Positions 26,719 through 36,620 are shown, counted from the first letter of the stretch. The stretch is DNA of 64,000 nt from Persicitalea jodogahamensis (GCF_014651615.1 NZ_BMXF01000003.1:496001-560000), one strand, 5' to 3'. A program made the numbers and translations. The notes: generated by a model not told the origin, from the sequence alone.

Positions 26719-26958
26719 TTGTTGCCGCTCTTAGGGGCGGCCATTTCTATTGCTGGGTTTATTTCAAAAGATAAGGTGCTGGCCGATAACGACATTGGTC
26801 GATACCAGGGAGTTGCCGGCGAACGGGGGTTCATTATCCTGGATACCAAAACAGGCCAATACATCCTGGATTCAAAGGTCGGGTATGGCGCAGAAATGAA
26901 ATGGATAAGAGATTTTATCACCTCATTCAGGAACGGAATAGACAAAACTAAAAAGTGA
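26719..26958 (+). CDS. Small membrane protein, start uncertain and possibly frameshifted
   Basis: The frame codes 79 aa with a hydrophobic start (LLPLLGAAISIAGF) and a plausible soluble tail (GERGFIILDTKTGQYILDSKVGYG). It has only a TTG start at 26719 or 26722. A proper ATG with good leader lies at 26678 in another frame, reads MKKINIGLDPKVF and stops at 26734. One extra T in the five-T run at 26712-26716 would join both into a single 93-aa protein (…DPKVFYLLPLLGAA…). So this is either a TTG-start gene, a recent pseudogene, or a sequencing slip. No family recognised. Confidence 0.45.
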   Translation: MLPLLGAAISIAGFISKDKVLADNDIGRYQGVAGERGFIILDTKTGQYILDSKVGYGAEMKWIRDFITSFRNGIDKTKK

Positions 26959-27034
26959 AATGTATAGGTATTCAAATATGTAGTTGAACTATCTCGCTGA
27001 AAACTGGTAAATTGTGGCTTCGACTATATCTGAC

Positions 27035-30000
27035 ATGAAGACAATTTTCCAAGCTTCGGGCGTACTTTTGGCATTACTGTGTTTCTCCTGCAGTCCTGAT
27101 CTTCCGGACGAGGTACAGCAAGCCTACAACCTCCTGCCTTCGGACCTCGACTTTAACTACGACGTCAAGCCAATCCTCTCCGACAAGTGTTTTGCCTGTC
27201 ACGGGCCGGACGCAAAAAAACGCAAGGCCGACCTGCGGCTGGACATAGCCGAAGAAGCCTATCGCGCACTGGGCAAAGCCAAGGATTACCACGCCATCGT
27301 TCCCGGAAATTCCGCCAAAAGCACTGCGGTCGAGCGCATTCTCTCGCACGATCCCGAGATGGTGATGCCAACCCCGGAGTCACACCTTTCGCTCACTGTG
27401 CAGGAAAAAGCCATCCTGGTCAAATGGATTGAAGAAGGTGCCGAATACCAACCGCACTGGTCTTTCATGAAACCCGAAAAGGGGAACGCACCCAGGGTAA
27501 AAGACAGAGATTGGCCGAAAAATCCGATCGATAACTACGTCCTCGACAAACTGGAAGCCAAGGGCATCGAACCTGCCGACGTTGCTACTAGGGAAACGCT
27601 GATTCGCCGGGCAAGTTTTGACCTCTGCGGTCTGCCGCCTACCCTGGCCGAAATCGATCGCTTTGTAGCCGATGAGTCGCCTGATGCTTACGAGAAAATG
27701 ATCGACCGTTATCTGGCATCACCCGCTTATGGCGAGCGCATGGCCGTGGACTGGATGGATGTGGCCCGCTACACGGATAGCGACGGGTACCTTGACGATA
27801 AGCACCGGGAAGTAAGCCCCTGGCGCGACTGGGTTATCCAGGCCTTTAATAAAAACATGAGCTACCGTCAATTCGTAACCTGGCAACTGGCGGGCGACCT
27901 GATAGAGAACAAAACCAAGGAGAGCGTACTGGCTACGGCCTTCAATCGTCTGCATCGCCGCAACTCGGAGGCCGGCATCATCTATGAAGAATATAGGGTA
28001 GAGTACGTGGCCGATCGTGCCAACACGCTTGGCAAAGCCTTTCTGGGCTTGTCAGTGGAATGTGCCAGATGCCACGACCACAAGTACGATCCCATCAGTC
28101 AGAAAGACTACTATCGGATGTTCGGGTTCTTCAACAGTACCAATGAAATCGGGACGGCTGTTTATGGGCCCGACCAAACGCCCGGCCCTTCACTGTTGTT
28201 GACCAGTGACAAAAACGAATCGGTCATTAATTTCATCAAAGATAAAATCGAGGATTCTGAGCAAAAGCTAAACAGGCTTCAGAAAGTAATTCCGGTGAAA
28301 AAAGATGCAAAGGCGATTCTGGCAGACTTAAACCAAGAATTAGATCGCAGTACCGTTGCGCATTATCCCTTTAACAGTGTTTCGCCTGTTAAAGATAAGG
28401 TGTTCAGGACGGCTGAGGTGAAGAGCGCAGCGAATGCGCTGGAAATCAAAGAACCTTTGCTAAAACCGGGCAGGCGTGGAAATGCGCTTTTCATCAATGA
28501 ATTTACGACGGCAGCCTTACCTAACAATCTTGGTTGGTACGATCATACCGTACCTTTCTCAACGAGTCTTTCGGTTTTTCCGGATACCCTGTATAAAGAT
28601 GTCAGCGTATTCGTACACGCTGAGGACGATCGTCTGGGTATGAAAGGGTACTCACTGCTTCTGAAAGACAATAAGCCACGATTCGTCATTGCTCATTCCT
28701 GGCCACAAAACGCAATCGAAGTGGTGGCGAAACGACCTTTGGCGATCAAAAAATGGTCGGACGTGAGCATTACCTATGATGGTTCCGGGAGGGCGGATGG
28801 AGTGCATATTTACGTTAACGGCTTACCGATTGCAGTCGAGGTTTTGGGAAAGGAGGTATATAAATCCATATTGTTCGAGCCCAACATCCATACTTATGGC
28901 TTTCGTGGTCTGCAACTGGGCGTAGTGGGCCGTATCATTACTTTTGAAAACGGCGGCATTGACGAGTTGCGGCTGTTCGACAAGGAACTTTCGGCCTTGG
29001 AAGTTCTTCATTTATACAGCCCGAAGGCTAGTTCTAAAGCAATAGCTATCAAACCCGGCCTTGTTACCGATCACTACGCCCTGCAAAGGAAAATACAAAA
29101 TCCAGCTTACCGGGAAGTAAGGTTTTGGCGCGATAGCCTGACTCAGGTACTCGACCGTATTCCGGAAATTATGGTTATGGGAGATTTGCCCAAACCCCGC
29201 AAAACATTTGTGTTGAACCGGGGCGTTTACGACAGTCCGACGGACGAGGTGCAACCTGCGGCGTTGAGTTCAGTACTTCCTTACACCGAAAAGTACCCTA
29301 AAAACAGGCTGGGCCTTACTCAATGGCTATTCGACGAAGAAAACCCACTAACGGCTCGTGTCATCGTCAACCGAATTTGGGCCATGCACTTCGGCAACGG
29401 TCTTGTCAAAACGCCGGATGATTTTGGCAATCAGGGAGAGCTTCCCACCAACCCCGGACTATTGGATTATCTGGCGGTTTCCTTCGTAGAATCGGGCTGG
29501 GATATGAAGCAACTGCACAAACAAATCATGCTATCGGCCACCTACCAGCAGTCCTCTGTCATTCGCCCTGATCTTTACGAAAAAGACCCCGAAAATGTTT
29601 GGTTGGCGCGCGGGCCGAGTTTTCGGTTATCTGCGGAGATGATCCGGGACAATGCGCTGGCAGTGAGTGGGCTGCTGGTACAAAAGCAAGGCGGAAAGAG
29701 TGTCTATCCGTACCAGCCGCCCGGCCTTTGGGACGAAATATCGAACAAATCCTGGCGGTACAAATACCTGCAGGAATCTGGCGAGGGACTATACCGCCGC
29801 AGTCTCTATACGGTCTGGAAGCGCACCTCCCCCCCCCCCACCATGATGATTTTTGATGCGACCGACCGCACATTTTGCACCGTGAAGCGTCGCTCCACTA
29901 GCACGCCGTTACAAGCGCTGGTATTGCTGAACGACCCGCAAATGATCGAGGCCGCCCGGGTACTTGCCGAAAAAATAAAAATGACGGAACCAACCGCTGA

Positions 30001-30247
30001 GAAGCAACTCAGGGTGGCTTTTCGTACGTTGCTCGGCCGGCAACCGGACAGTAAGGAGAAGAAAATGATGGGCGATTTTTATAAGAGCCAAAAAGAGAAA
30101 TATGCCCGGAGAAAAGAAGATGCCATCGCTTATCTCGAAACGGGAGATTCTGAAAGAAATCAGAATCTCAATCCCGCAGAAACAGCCGCATTGGCTTTTG
30201 TAATCAACGGATTAATGAATACTTCGGAAGGGTATTCCAGGAACTGA
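27035..30247 (+). CDS. Planctomycete-type c-cytochrome with DUF1549, LamG-like and DUF1553 domains
   Basis: 1070 aa from the ATG at 27035 (the frame is open from a GTG at 27014). Lipobox CFSC, Cys19. Order: haem domain with CFACH (C52, C55, H56); DUF1549 (about 150-370) holding a second CxxCH, CARCH (C343, C346, H347); a concanavalin A/LamG-like domain (about 430-670, with HIYVNGLPIAVEV and GGIDELRLFDKELSALE); DUF1553 (about 720-1060, with KRTSPPPTMMIFDA and TPLQALVLLND). Such proteins partner with DUF1501 proteins, and the next gene is one. Likely periplasmic, role in sulfatase-rich or glycan catabolism suspected but unproven. An 11-C run lies in the DUF1553 part. Confidence 0.93.
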   Translation: MKTIFQASGVLLALLCFSCSPDLPDEVQQAYNLLPSDLDFNYDVKPILSDKCFACHGPDAKKRKADLRLDIAEEAYRALGKAKDYHAIVPGNSAKSTAVERILSHDPEMVMPTPESHLSLTVQEKAILVKWIEEGAEYQPHWSFMKPEKGNAPRVKDRDWPKNPIDNYVLDKLEAKGIEPADVATRETLIRRASFDLCGLPPTLAEIDRFVADESPDAYEKMIDRYLASPAYGERMAVDWMDVARYTDSDGYLDDKHREVSPWRDWVIQAFNKNMSYRQFVTWQLAGDLIENKTKESVLATAFNRLHRRNSEAGIIYEEYRVEYVADRANTLGKAFLGLSVECARCHDHKYDPISQKDYYRMFGFFNSTNEIGTAVYGPDQTPGPSLLLTSDKNESVINFIKDKIEDSEQKLNRLQKVIPVKKDAKAILADLNQELDRSTVAHYPFNSVSPVKDKVFRTAEVKSAANALEIKEPLLKPGRRGNALFINEFTTAALPNNLGWYDHTVPFSTSLSVFPDTLYKDVSVFVHAEDDRLGMKGYSLLLKDNKPRFVIAHSWPQNAIEVVAKRPLAIKKWSDVSITYDGSGRADGVHIYVNGLPIAVEVLGKEVYKSILFEPNIHTYGFRGLQLGVVGRIITFENGGIDELRLFDKELSALEVLHLYSPKASSKAIAIKPGLVTDHYALQRKIQNPAYREVRFWRDSLTQVLDRIPEIMVMGDLPKPRKTFVLNRGVYDSPTDEVQPAALSSVLPYTEKYPKNRLGLTQWLFDEENPLTARVIVNRIWAMHFGNGLVKTPDDFGNQGELPTNPGLLDYLAVSFVESGWDMKQLHKQIMLSATYQQSSVIRPDLYEKDPENVWLARGPSFRLSAEMIRDNALAVSGLLVQKQGGKSVYPYQPPGLWDEISNKSWRYKYLQESGEGLYRRSLYTVWKRTSPPPTMMIFDATDRTFCTVKRRSTSTPLQALVLLNDPQMIEAARVLAEKIKMTEPTAEKQLRVAFRTLLGRQPDSKEKKMMGDFYKSQKEKYARRKEDAIAYLETGDSERNQNLNPAETAALAFVINGLMNTSEGYSRN
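29829..29839. repeat. Homopolymer run of eleven C within the DUF1553 coding region
   Basis: Seen directly. The run codes for the conserved TSPPPT segment (TCC CCC CCC CCC). The frame is intact in this sequence. Such runs are prone to slippage in vivo and to sequencing error. Confidence 0.9.
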
Positions 30248-30252
30248 CCAAA

Positions 30253-31716
30253 ATGAATGAATTAAGAAAAACAATCAACCTGATAGAATCGCGCCGGGGT
30301 TTTCTCAAAACAGCCTCACTGGGCTTCGGCTCGCTGGCGTTGGGAAGTTTGCTGCATTCCTCCACTTTTGGTAGCGGAAATAAAAAAGTAGCCGAAAGTG
30401 CCGGGAAGGGTGTCCTTGGCACTTCCCATTTCCCTCCACGCGCAAAACGGGTAATCTACCTTTTTCAGAGCGGCGGGCCTTCTCAGCTGGAGTCTTTCGA
30501 TTATAAGCCTGAACTAGCCAAATGGCACGGACAGGAAATTCCTGACTCGATCAAGAAGACCCAACGTAATTCAGGCATGGTGGCTGGTCAGTCCAGCTTT
30601 CCGCTGGTGAAGTCTATCTATGATTTCCGGCAGTACGGACAATCGGGAGCATGGGTTTCCGAGCTGTTTCCCTACACGGCCGCCATGGTGGATGATTTGT
30701 GTGTGGTTAATTCCATGTATACCGATGCCATCAATCATGAACCTGCGGTGATGCTGGTGCAAACCGGGTCGCAGCAAACGGGACGGCCATCCATTGGTTC
30801 ATGGATGAGCTACGGTCTCGGTTCCGACAACCAGAACTTACCCTCTTTTGTGGTCATGATTTCAAAAGGAGGAGGCGCCCAGCCATTGAGCTCGGCGGCC
30901 TGGGGCAATGGTTTTCTGCCTTCACACCATCAGGGCGTGCAGTTCCGGGCGGGGAATGAGCCGGTGCTGTACCTGCAGAATCCTTACGGCGTGCACGAAA
31001 ATGACCGTCGCGAAGAACTGGACTTCATTAAATCTATGAACGAGCACCAGTTCGACATCTGGGGCGACCCTGAGATTCATTCCAAAATCAGTCAGTACGA
31101 AATGGCCTATAAAATGCAGGCGTCGGTTCCCGATGCCGTCTCCACCGCCGACGAGCCTGACTACATCTACGACCTCTACGGCCAGGACGCACGTATTCCC
31201 GGAACCTACGCTGCCAACTGCCTGCAAGCCCGCAAACTGGCGGAAAAAGACGTAAAATTCATTCAACTGTATCACATGGGATGGGATCACCATGGTGGAC
31301 TTCCCGGGGGGATGAAAAACCAGGCCAAGCTCACTGACCAGGCCAACGCCGCTTTGATTCAGGACTTGAAGCAGAGAGGTTTGCTGGATGATACCCTTGT
31401 CGTATGGGGGGGAGAATTCGGCCGGACGAGCTTCTCGCAGGGGCGACTGACGCCAACCGACTACGGTCGTGACCATCATCCCGGTTGCTTCACGATGTGG
31501 ATGGCCGGCGCGGGTGTAAAAGCGGGTTTGGTTTATGGGAAAACCGACGATTTCAGCTACAACGTCGCTGAGAAAGGCGTCCATGTGCATGACTTTCAAG
31601 CCACCTTACTGCACATATTGGGTGTGGATCATGAGCAACTGACCTTCAAACACCAGGGCCGTCGATTTCGTCTGACGGATGTCCATGGGAAGGTAGTTCA
31701 CGATATCCTTTCTTGA
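30253..31716 (+). CDS. Tat-exported DUF1501 protein
   Basis: 487 aa. Twin-arginine signal at residues 14-40 (ESRRGFLKTASLGFGSLALG). The alkaline-phosphatase-like DUF1501 fold follows, with RVIYLFQSGGPSQLESFDYK near residue 75, YHMGWDHHGG near 335, and VVWGGEFGRTSFSQG and DYGRDHHPGCFTMWMAGAG toward the end; these hold the metal-ligand Asp/His residues of the superfamily. It starts 5 bases after the DUF1553 gene, the standard pair order. Role: probably a periplasmic hydrolase of unknown substrate acting with the cytochrome. Confidence 0.93.
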   Translation: MNELRKTINLIESRRGFLKTASLGFGSLALGSLLHSSTFGSGNKKVAESAGKGVLGTSHFPPRAKRVIYLFQSGGPSQLESFDYKPELAKWHGQEIPDSIKKTQRNSGMVAGQSSFPLVKSIYDFRQYGQSGAWVSELFPYTAAMVDDLCVVNSMYTDAINHEPAVMLVQTGSQQTGRPSIGSWMSYGLGSDNQNLPSFVVMISKGGGAQPLSSAAWGNGFLPSHHQGVQFRAGNEPVLYLQNPYGVHENDRREELDFIKSMNEHQFDIWGDPEIHSKISQYEMAYKMQASVPDAVSTADEPDYIYDLYGQDARIPGTYAANCLQARKLAEKDVKFIQLYHMGWDHHGGLPGGMKNQAKLTDQANAALIQDLKQRGLLDDTLVVWGGEFGRTSFSQGRLTPTDYGRDHHPGCFTMWMAGAGVKAGLVYGKTDDFSYNVAEKGVHVHDFQATLLHILGVDHEQLTFKHQGRRFRLTDVHGKVVHDILS

Positions 31717-31719
31717 ATT

Positions 31720-32778
31720 ATGCAGCAGAGCAGAAGGGATTTTTTAGCCGCCGGCACTGGGGCGATGGCAGCGGCTTTCACCCCGTTTTTTATTCTGAAA
31801 TCCAAACCCCGGCTTTCTGAAGAAATTATCGGACATGGGGATTTCCGGTATAAAGTGCATGAACAGTGGGGGACGCTGGATGCCGGCAAGTACCCTGTCA
31901 CTAATTGTCACGAAATGGTGCAGGCTCGCGATGGGCGCCTCTTCATGCTTACGGATGAACCGAAGAACAATACTCTCATCTACGACCAGTCCGGTAAGTT
32001 GCTGGATAACTGGACTCTGAATCTGAAAGGCGGTCACGGTCTTACACTTCATGACGAAGGCGGGGAAGAATTCCTCTACATTACGGATATATCATCGGGA
32101 AGGGTTGTCAAGTGTACCTTGAAGGGCAAGGTTGTCATGGAATTGACCAACCCGCGGGCGGATGGTATTTATGACGAAAACAGTAAATATATTCCTACCG
32201 AAACGGCCATCGGACCCAATGGCGACATCTACGTGGCCGATGGCTACGGCTCACAGTTTATATTGCGTTACGATGCCAAGGGTAGTTTTATCTCAAAATT
32301 CGGCGGGGACAGCTACTTGCAGGACGCCAAATTTAAGCAGGCTCATGGCGTGGCAATCGACTACCGTGACAAAGCCAATCCTACTCTGATGTGCACGGCC
32401 CGCATGAAAAACGCTTTCAAAAGATTTACCCTGGAAGGCAAGTACCTCGAAACGTATTACCTGCCAGGGGCCTACGTCAGCCGCCCAGTTTTCGACGACG
32501 ATCATCTATATAGCGGCGTGTGCTTCGGAATGCTGCCGGGCGACTACAATCCGAAACTGGACCGGGGATTCGTGACAATTTTGGATAAAGATAACCGGGT
32601 AGTTTCCAATCCCGGTGGCAATGCGCCTGTATATACGAATGGTAAACTTGAGCTCCTTTTGCAGGAGCAACCCGTTTTCAAGCACTGTCACGACGTGTGC
32701 GTGGATCGTGATAAAAATCTGTACGTCTGCCAGTGGAATGCGGGTGGGGTTTACCCTTACAAATTAGAGCGGGTATAA
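31720..32778 (+). CDS. Tat-exported beta-propeller protein (NHL/6-bladed type)
   Basis: 352 aa. Short Tat signal (QSRRDFLAAGTGAMAAAF, residues 3-20). The mature part has repeated propeller blades with NHL-like text such as GPNGDIYVADGYGSQFILRYD and DRDKNLYVCQWNAGGVYPY (each over the usual ~45-residue spacing). Starts 3 bases after the DUF1501 stop, so the three genes form one operon. Two consecutive Tat substrates suggest that metal- or cofactor-containing folded proteins are exported together. No enzyme activity can be assigned. Confidence 0.87.
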   Translation: MQQSRRDFLAAGTGAMAAAFTPFFILKSKPRLSEEIIGHGDFRYKVHEQWGTLDAGKYPVTNCHEMVQARDGRLFMLTDEPKNNTLIYDQSGKLLDNWTLNLKGGHGLTLHDEGGEEFLYITDISSGRVVKCTLKGKVVMELTNPRADGIYDENSKYIPTETAIGPNGDIYVADGYGSQFILRYDAKGSFISKFGGDSYLQDAKFKQAHGVAIDYRDKANPTLMCTARMKNAFKRFTLEGKYLETYYLPGAYVSRPVFDDDHLYSGVCFGMLPGDYNPKLDRGFVTILDKDNRVVSNPGGNAPVYTNGKLELLLQEQPVFKHCHDVCVDRDKNLYVCQWNAGGVYPYKLERV

Positions 32779-32781
32779 TGG

Positions 32782-33225
32782 CTACTTATATAGGCCTTCG
32801 ACTCTGATCTTCAATTGTTGATTCATATCCTCGAAGCCGTTCCGAGTATTTACTTCAATCATTTCATTGAAAAGCGGCACCAAAATGCCCTCAAACCGCT
32901 CACTGTGTAGAAAAGTAGTGCTTCCGTCGCCGTTATCTACCAACGCAAAGCGGTGCTCTCCATCGAATAATCCTTTGAAAAACAGCTGCCCAAGCCAACG
33001 GAATTCTTTATTTTTTTCCATGGCCAATACCTTCGGCTTGAAGGTCATTCCGCTGCCTTCGGGTGGTTCGAGCCTAACATTGATGGTGTGACCAACGGCA
33101 ACCTGGCCTGTCAGCGATTTTATGAATGGGTTCCAGGCGGGGTACTTTTCGAAATCTGTGAGGACATCCCACACCTGGTCGGGCGCGGCCTCGATACGGA
33201 TTTGGGTTTTGAGCTCTTTTGCCAT
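32782..33225 (-). CDS. SRPBCC (START-like) domain protein
   Basis: 147 aa. The whole length is one SRPBCC/polyketide-cyclase-like domain: starts with KTQIRIEAAPDQVWDVLTDFEKYPAWNPF, the classic opening (residues 5-33), followed by strands FRWLGQLFFKGLFDGEHRFAL and the closing helix. Such domains bind hydrophobic ligands. It is the last gene of the leftward series after a Crp/Fnr regulator (about 90-base gap) and ends three bases from the convergent propeller gene. Ligand unknown. Confidence 0.9.
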   Translation of the reverse strand: MAKELKTQIRIEAAPDQVWDVLTDFEKYPAWNPFIKSLTGQVAVGHTINVRLEPPEGSGMTFKPKVLAMEKNKEFRWLGQLFFKGLFDGEHRFALVDNGDGSTTFLHSERFEGILVPLFNEMIEVNTRNGFEDMNQQLKIRVEGLYK

Positions 33226-33314
33226 GATCCAGCGGTTAAGAATTTTAGTGAGTTAATAGAACATCACAAAATTCCGACATCGCTGGTCATAAGCTCTTGA
33301 TAAATATCAAGAAA

Positions 33315-33887
33315 TCACAACGTGGCTTTTTTCCTGATCCGGCTGAAAGTCTCGGGTGTCATGCCGAGCATCGATGCGATATACTGCAGGGGTACTTGAT
33401 TGAAGAGGTCTTTGTTGTTTTCGAAAAACGCCCAATACCTTTCCTCAGCCGTCATGGAGAGATGCGCGAAAATACGGTCTTCCATCGTGGCAAAACAACG
33501 GGCAAGAAACCGTACTTCAAGCGCGTTCCACTCCGGAACAAGTTTTCCCATGGATCGGTAGTCTGCCTGGCTGATGGTAAAAAGTTCAGTGTCGGTCAGA
33601 GCCTGAATGGTCCAGCGGGCCGGAGTGTCGAAAATGAAACTCGATAAATCGGTGATGAAGGAGCCTTGGTTGGAAATCCACTGGGTAACCTCAACCCCGC
33701 TCTCGGTGGGTACGTAAATTCGCACCAAACCTGAACGGATGAAACTCAGGTGTTCGCAATGCTCTCCTGTTTTGAGCATGAAGTCTCCCTTGCCCAGCGT
33801 CCCTGGTTGGAATAACGAGGCAATGCTTTCCAGACTGGTGGGCTGAATCCCGAAGTAGGAGGTTATATATCGTTTAAGCTCTGTCAC
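33315..33887 (-). CDS. Crp/Fnr family transcriptional regulator
   Basis: 190 aa from a GTG at 33887. N-terminal cyclic-nucleotide-binding-type domain (residues about 10-120, GDFMLKTGEHCEHLSFIRSG) and a short C-terminal helix-turn-helix (about 150-190, PLQYIASMLGMTPETFSRIRK). No Cys cluster for an Fe-S centre, so it is not a classical Fnr. Bacteroidota carry many such short members of unknown ligand. It lies 15 bases after the GH95 gene on the same strand and could be read through from it. Confidence 0.92.
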   Translation of the reverse strand: MTELKRYITSYFGIQPTSLESIASLFQPGTLGKGDFMLKTGEHCEHLSFIRSGLVRIYVPTESGVEVTQWISNQGSFITDLSSFIFDTPARWTIQALTDTELFTISQADYRSMGKLVPEWNALEVRFLARCFATMEDRIFAHLSMTAEERYWAFFENNKDLFNQVPLQYIASMLGMTPETFSRIRKKATL

Positions 33888-33902
33888 GACAAAGGGCTTG
33901 TT

Positions 33903-36536
33903 TTATTTTTCAATGATTACGTACGATTTCCCGCCCACTGTTTCAAAATCAATGACTGAAAGTGGCAGGGTGGGGAAATTTCCTGACTGCGCGGCATCTG
34001 ATACTGTGGGTTTGCCGGGGTCGATAAATGTGAACAGCGGGTTGGGATTAGGGCCTGTTGCGGGTTGGGTGTTCGAGCCAAGTACCTGCACGGCCGTGTT
34101 GGTTCTGATCCGGCAGTTGCCACCCAGTGTCGAGTGGACCACGGCTTTGGTCAGCTGGCCATTCTCCCATTCTAAATCTACCTCAAATCCACCCCGCGCT
34201 TTCAGGCCACTCACTTTGCCCGTGCTCCATGCTTTGGGCAGGGCGGGCAGGAGGTATAGTTCGCCCGCGTGGCTTTGCACCAGCATCTCGGCAATGCCTG
34301 CCGTCGCCCCGAAATTGCCGTCGATCTGGAAAGGAGGATGAGCGTCGAAGAGATTGGGGTAGCTGCCGCCGCCCCGGTTCTTGGTGTCATCTTCCCGAAT
34401 CAGGTGCAACAGATTGGAAAGCAGGGTGTAGGCTTTTTCTCCGTCCAGCAGCCGTGCATTGACGTTCATTTTCCAGCCCATTGACCAGCCCGTTGCCTTG
34501 TCGCCCCGGCGTTCCATGGAGCGCTTGACTGCCGCTGTCAATTGCGGGGAAGCCTGCGGGTTGATTTGGTTGCCGGGATGAAACCCATAAAGATGAGAAA
34601 TGTGCCGGTGCTCTGGTTCGCCATCCTCGAAATCAACCTGCCACTCCTGCAGCTGACCGTATTTTCCTATCTGATAAGGAAGTAGTTTGGCCAGCTTTTG
34701 CCCGATTTCGGTTACCAGCGGGTCTGACATATTCAGGAGACGGGCGGCTTCCAGATACCGCTCAAAAGACTCACGAATTATGGCGATGTCCATTGTGGGG
34801 CCCGGACTAAGGGACGCCGTCTTTCCTTCTCCATACTTGAAATTATGCTCGGGCGAATGTCCGACGGGCGTGACGAGGTACCCTTTTTCGTTGGGTTGGA
34901 GCCAATCTTTGTAGAAGAGTACGGCCCCTTTCAGCAAAGGGTACACCTCATCTCGTAGAAAACCCTTATCCCCGTGGAATAAGTACCGCTCCCAATAGTG
35001 GCTGACCATCCAACCGGCTGCCATGGGCCAGAATGAGCATATGCAGATATCGACTGGTTCTGCATGCCGCCAGATGTCGGTGTTGTGATGGGCCACCCAA
35101 CCTTCGTTGCCGTACATGGTACGGGCGGTAGTGGTTCCATTCACTGCCAGTTCCTTAACCATTTTAAAGAATGGTTCGTGGCATTCGGAAAGGTTGGTCA
35201 GCTCAGCCGGCCAGTAGTTCATCTCGGCGTTGATGTTGACCGTATAGGCTCCGTTCCAGGGGGGGATGATTTTGTCGTTCCAGATACCCTGAAGGTTAAG
35301 GGGCTGACCGCCGGGCCGCGATCCGGCAATCATCAGGTACCTGCCAAACTGAAAATACAGCCCGGCCAGCGACGGGTCATTTCCATTGGCAAATTGCTCG
35401 ATGCGCTGGTCGGTGGGCAGGGCAGACTGCGATGTGAGGCTTTCAAGCTGGATTCTGGATCGGTCAAAAAGGTGTCGGTAGTCGGTCAGGTGGGTTCGGT
35501 ACAATGCGGAGTGACCTTTGCTGGCGGCTTTGGCGATGAACCCGGCCGACAGAGCCGACGCATCTATGCCTTCGGTTGCCGGACTCTTATCAAAACCGTT
35601 GAAACTGGTGGCACACGCCAGAATCAGCACGACTTCGCTGGCATTTTTGATAAGGATTTTGTCCTGTTGAAGGGTAATGGTTCCGCCCTTGTGGGTAGCC
35701 CTTATCCGGGCATCAAAATCCATCCCCAGGCCATCGGCTTCCTCCCCGTAAAGTACCTGAGCAGCATTGGGCAAACGTGTGCCGTCTTTGGCAAAAACCT
35801 CGGGGTACTTGTGCTGGTCATTCGCTTTCTCGACCTGATCCAAAGTACGGCGCAGCACGAATCCCGGTGCTTTGGCCGTCATGATAAGCTGGTTATTTTG
35901 GGAAAAGTACCTGGCAACGGGTTCGTGGAGGGTAGAAAAATTGACACTGCCGTTGATTTTGCCTTTTCCCTGGGCGCTCAGTTTAATCACCATCACCCTA
36001 TCGGGAAAACTGGCGAAGTACTGGCGGGTATAGGTGGTGCCTTCCGTCTGGTACTGAACCTGCGCCACGGCATTGCCCAGATCCAGCGACCTTCGGTAGT
36101 TTGTCACCGGGCCTTCGTGCTGGAAATCCAGCCAAAGATCGCCCAGCGGCTGATAGCACTGATGGTTTCGTCCCAGCCACTCTCCGGCTACCACACGCTG
36201 TGCCTCGCTGTATTTTCCTTCTTCCATCAACTTGCTCACCTCCGGGTAATTTTTCCTGACGTCGATACTGGTGTAGGTGCGCTTGGGATCGCCGGAGTAC
36301 AGCGTTACCTCATTGAGCTGCAGGTGCTCACGCTCGACTCCTCCGAAAAGCATAGCCCCCATGTGCCCATTTCCCATGGGTATGGCTTCGGTCCATACTT
36401 TGGCGGGTTTGTCGTACCAGAGGGTGAGGTCTTGTTGCGGGATGTTGATACCGCTATTTTTTGTACTCTGCGCTTGCGTAAGTAGCGGAATTATACAAAT
36501 TCCGAAAGTAAGGATGTTGGAAATTGCTTTTCTCAT
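33903..36536 (-). CDS. GH95 family glycoside hydrolase (alpha-L-fucosidase type)
   Basis: 877 aa from the ATG at 36536, which starts the signal peptide [23 protein letters not shown]; upstream ATG codons at 36560 would only lengthen the N-terminus. Start of the mature part, [21 protein letters not shown], and [19 protein letters not shown] are GH95 hallmarks. The [19 protein letters not shown] segment carries the two Asn residues known to activate water in characterised GH95 fucosidases. Family members cut alpha-1,2-fucose or, in some cases, alpha-galactose. The position in a sulfatase-rich region suggests a fucose-bearing glycan. A 9-bp inverted repeat lies just upstream. Confidence 0.94.
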   Translation of the reverse strand: MRKAISNILTFGICIIPLLTQAQSTKNSGINIPQQDLTLWYDKPAKVWTEAIPMGNGHMGAMLFGGVEREHLQLNEVTLYSGDPKRTYTSIDVRKNYPEVSKLMEEGKYSEAQRVVAGEWLGRNHQCYQPLGDLWLDFQHEGPVTNYRRSLDLGNAVAQVQYQTEGTTYTRQYFASFPDRVMVIKLSAQGKGKINGSVNFSTLHEPVARYFSQNNQLIMTAKAPGFVLRRTLDQVEKANDQHKYPEVFAKDGTRLPNAAQVLYGEEADGLGMDFDARIRATHKGGTITLQQDKILIKNASEVVLILACATSFNGFDKSPATEGIDASALSAGFIAKAASKGHSALYRTHLTDYRHLFDRSRIQLESLTSQSALPTDQRIEQFANGNDPSLAGLYFQFGRYLMIAGSRPGGQPLNLQGIWNDKIIPPWNGAYTVNINAEMNYWPAELTNLSECHEPFFKMVKELAVNGTTTARTMYGNEGWVAHHNTDIWRHAEPVDICICSFWPMAAGWMVSHYWERYLFHGDKGFLRDEVYPLLKGAVLFYKDWLQPNEKGYLVTPVGHSPEHNFKYGEGKTASLSPGPTMDIAIIRESFERYLEAARLLNMSDPLVTEIGQKLAKLLPYQIGKYGQLQEWQVDFEDGEPEHRHISHLYGFHPGNQINPQASPQLTAAVKRSMERRGDKATGWSMGWKMNVNARLLDGEKAYTLLSNLLHLIREDDTKNRGGGSYPNLFDAHPPFQIDGNFGATAGIAEMLVQSHAGELYLLPALPKAWSTGKVSGLKARGGFEVDLEWENGQLTKAVVHSTLGGNCRIRTNTAVQVLGSNTQPATGPNPNPLFTFIDPGKPTVSDAAQSGNFPTLPLSVIDFETVGGKSYVIIEK

Positions 36537-36549
36537 GACGGTTTTGGAA

Positions 36550-36584
36550 GGTACTTTCATAGGAAAGAAAGCCCGGAAAGTACC
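36550..36584 (-). promoter_or_regulatory. Inverted repeat GGTACTTTC-N17-GAAAGTACC upstream of the GH95 gene
   Basis: Seen directly: the 9-bp arms at 36550-36558 and 36576-36584 are exact complements, 14 to 48 bases above the GH95 start. It is built from the over-represented AAGTACC heptamer. It could be an operator or an mRNA hairpin; there is no T-tract. Function is not shown. Confidence 0.45.
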
Positions 36585-36620
36585 CATACTCCTTGGTTTG
36601 AGGATGATCTGAAGTACCAG

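Noticed and set aside
35064-36485. 473-codon open frame on the plus strand
   Set aside because: It lies fully antisense to the GH95 gene, whose family motifs are clear on the minus strand. The antisense product has no signal, domain or sensible composition.
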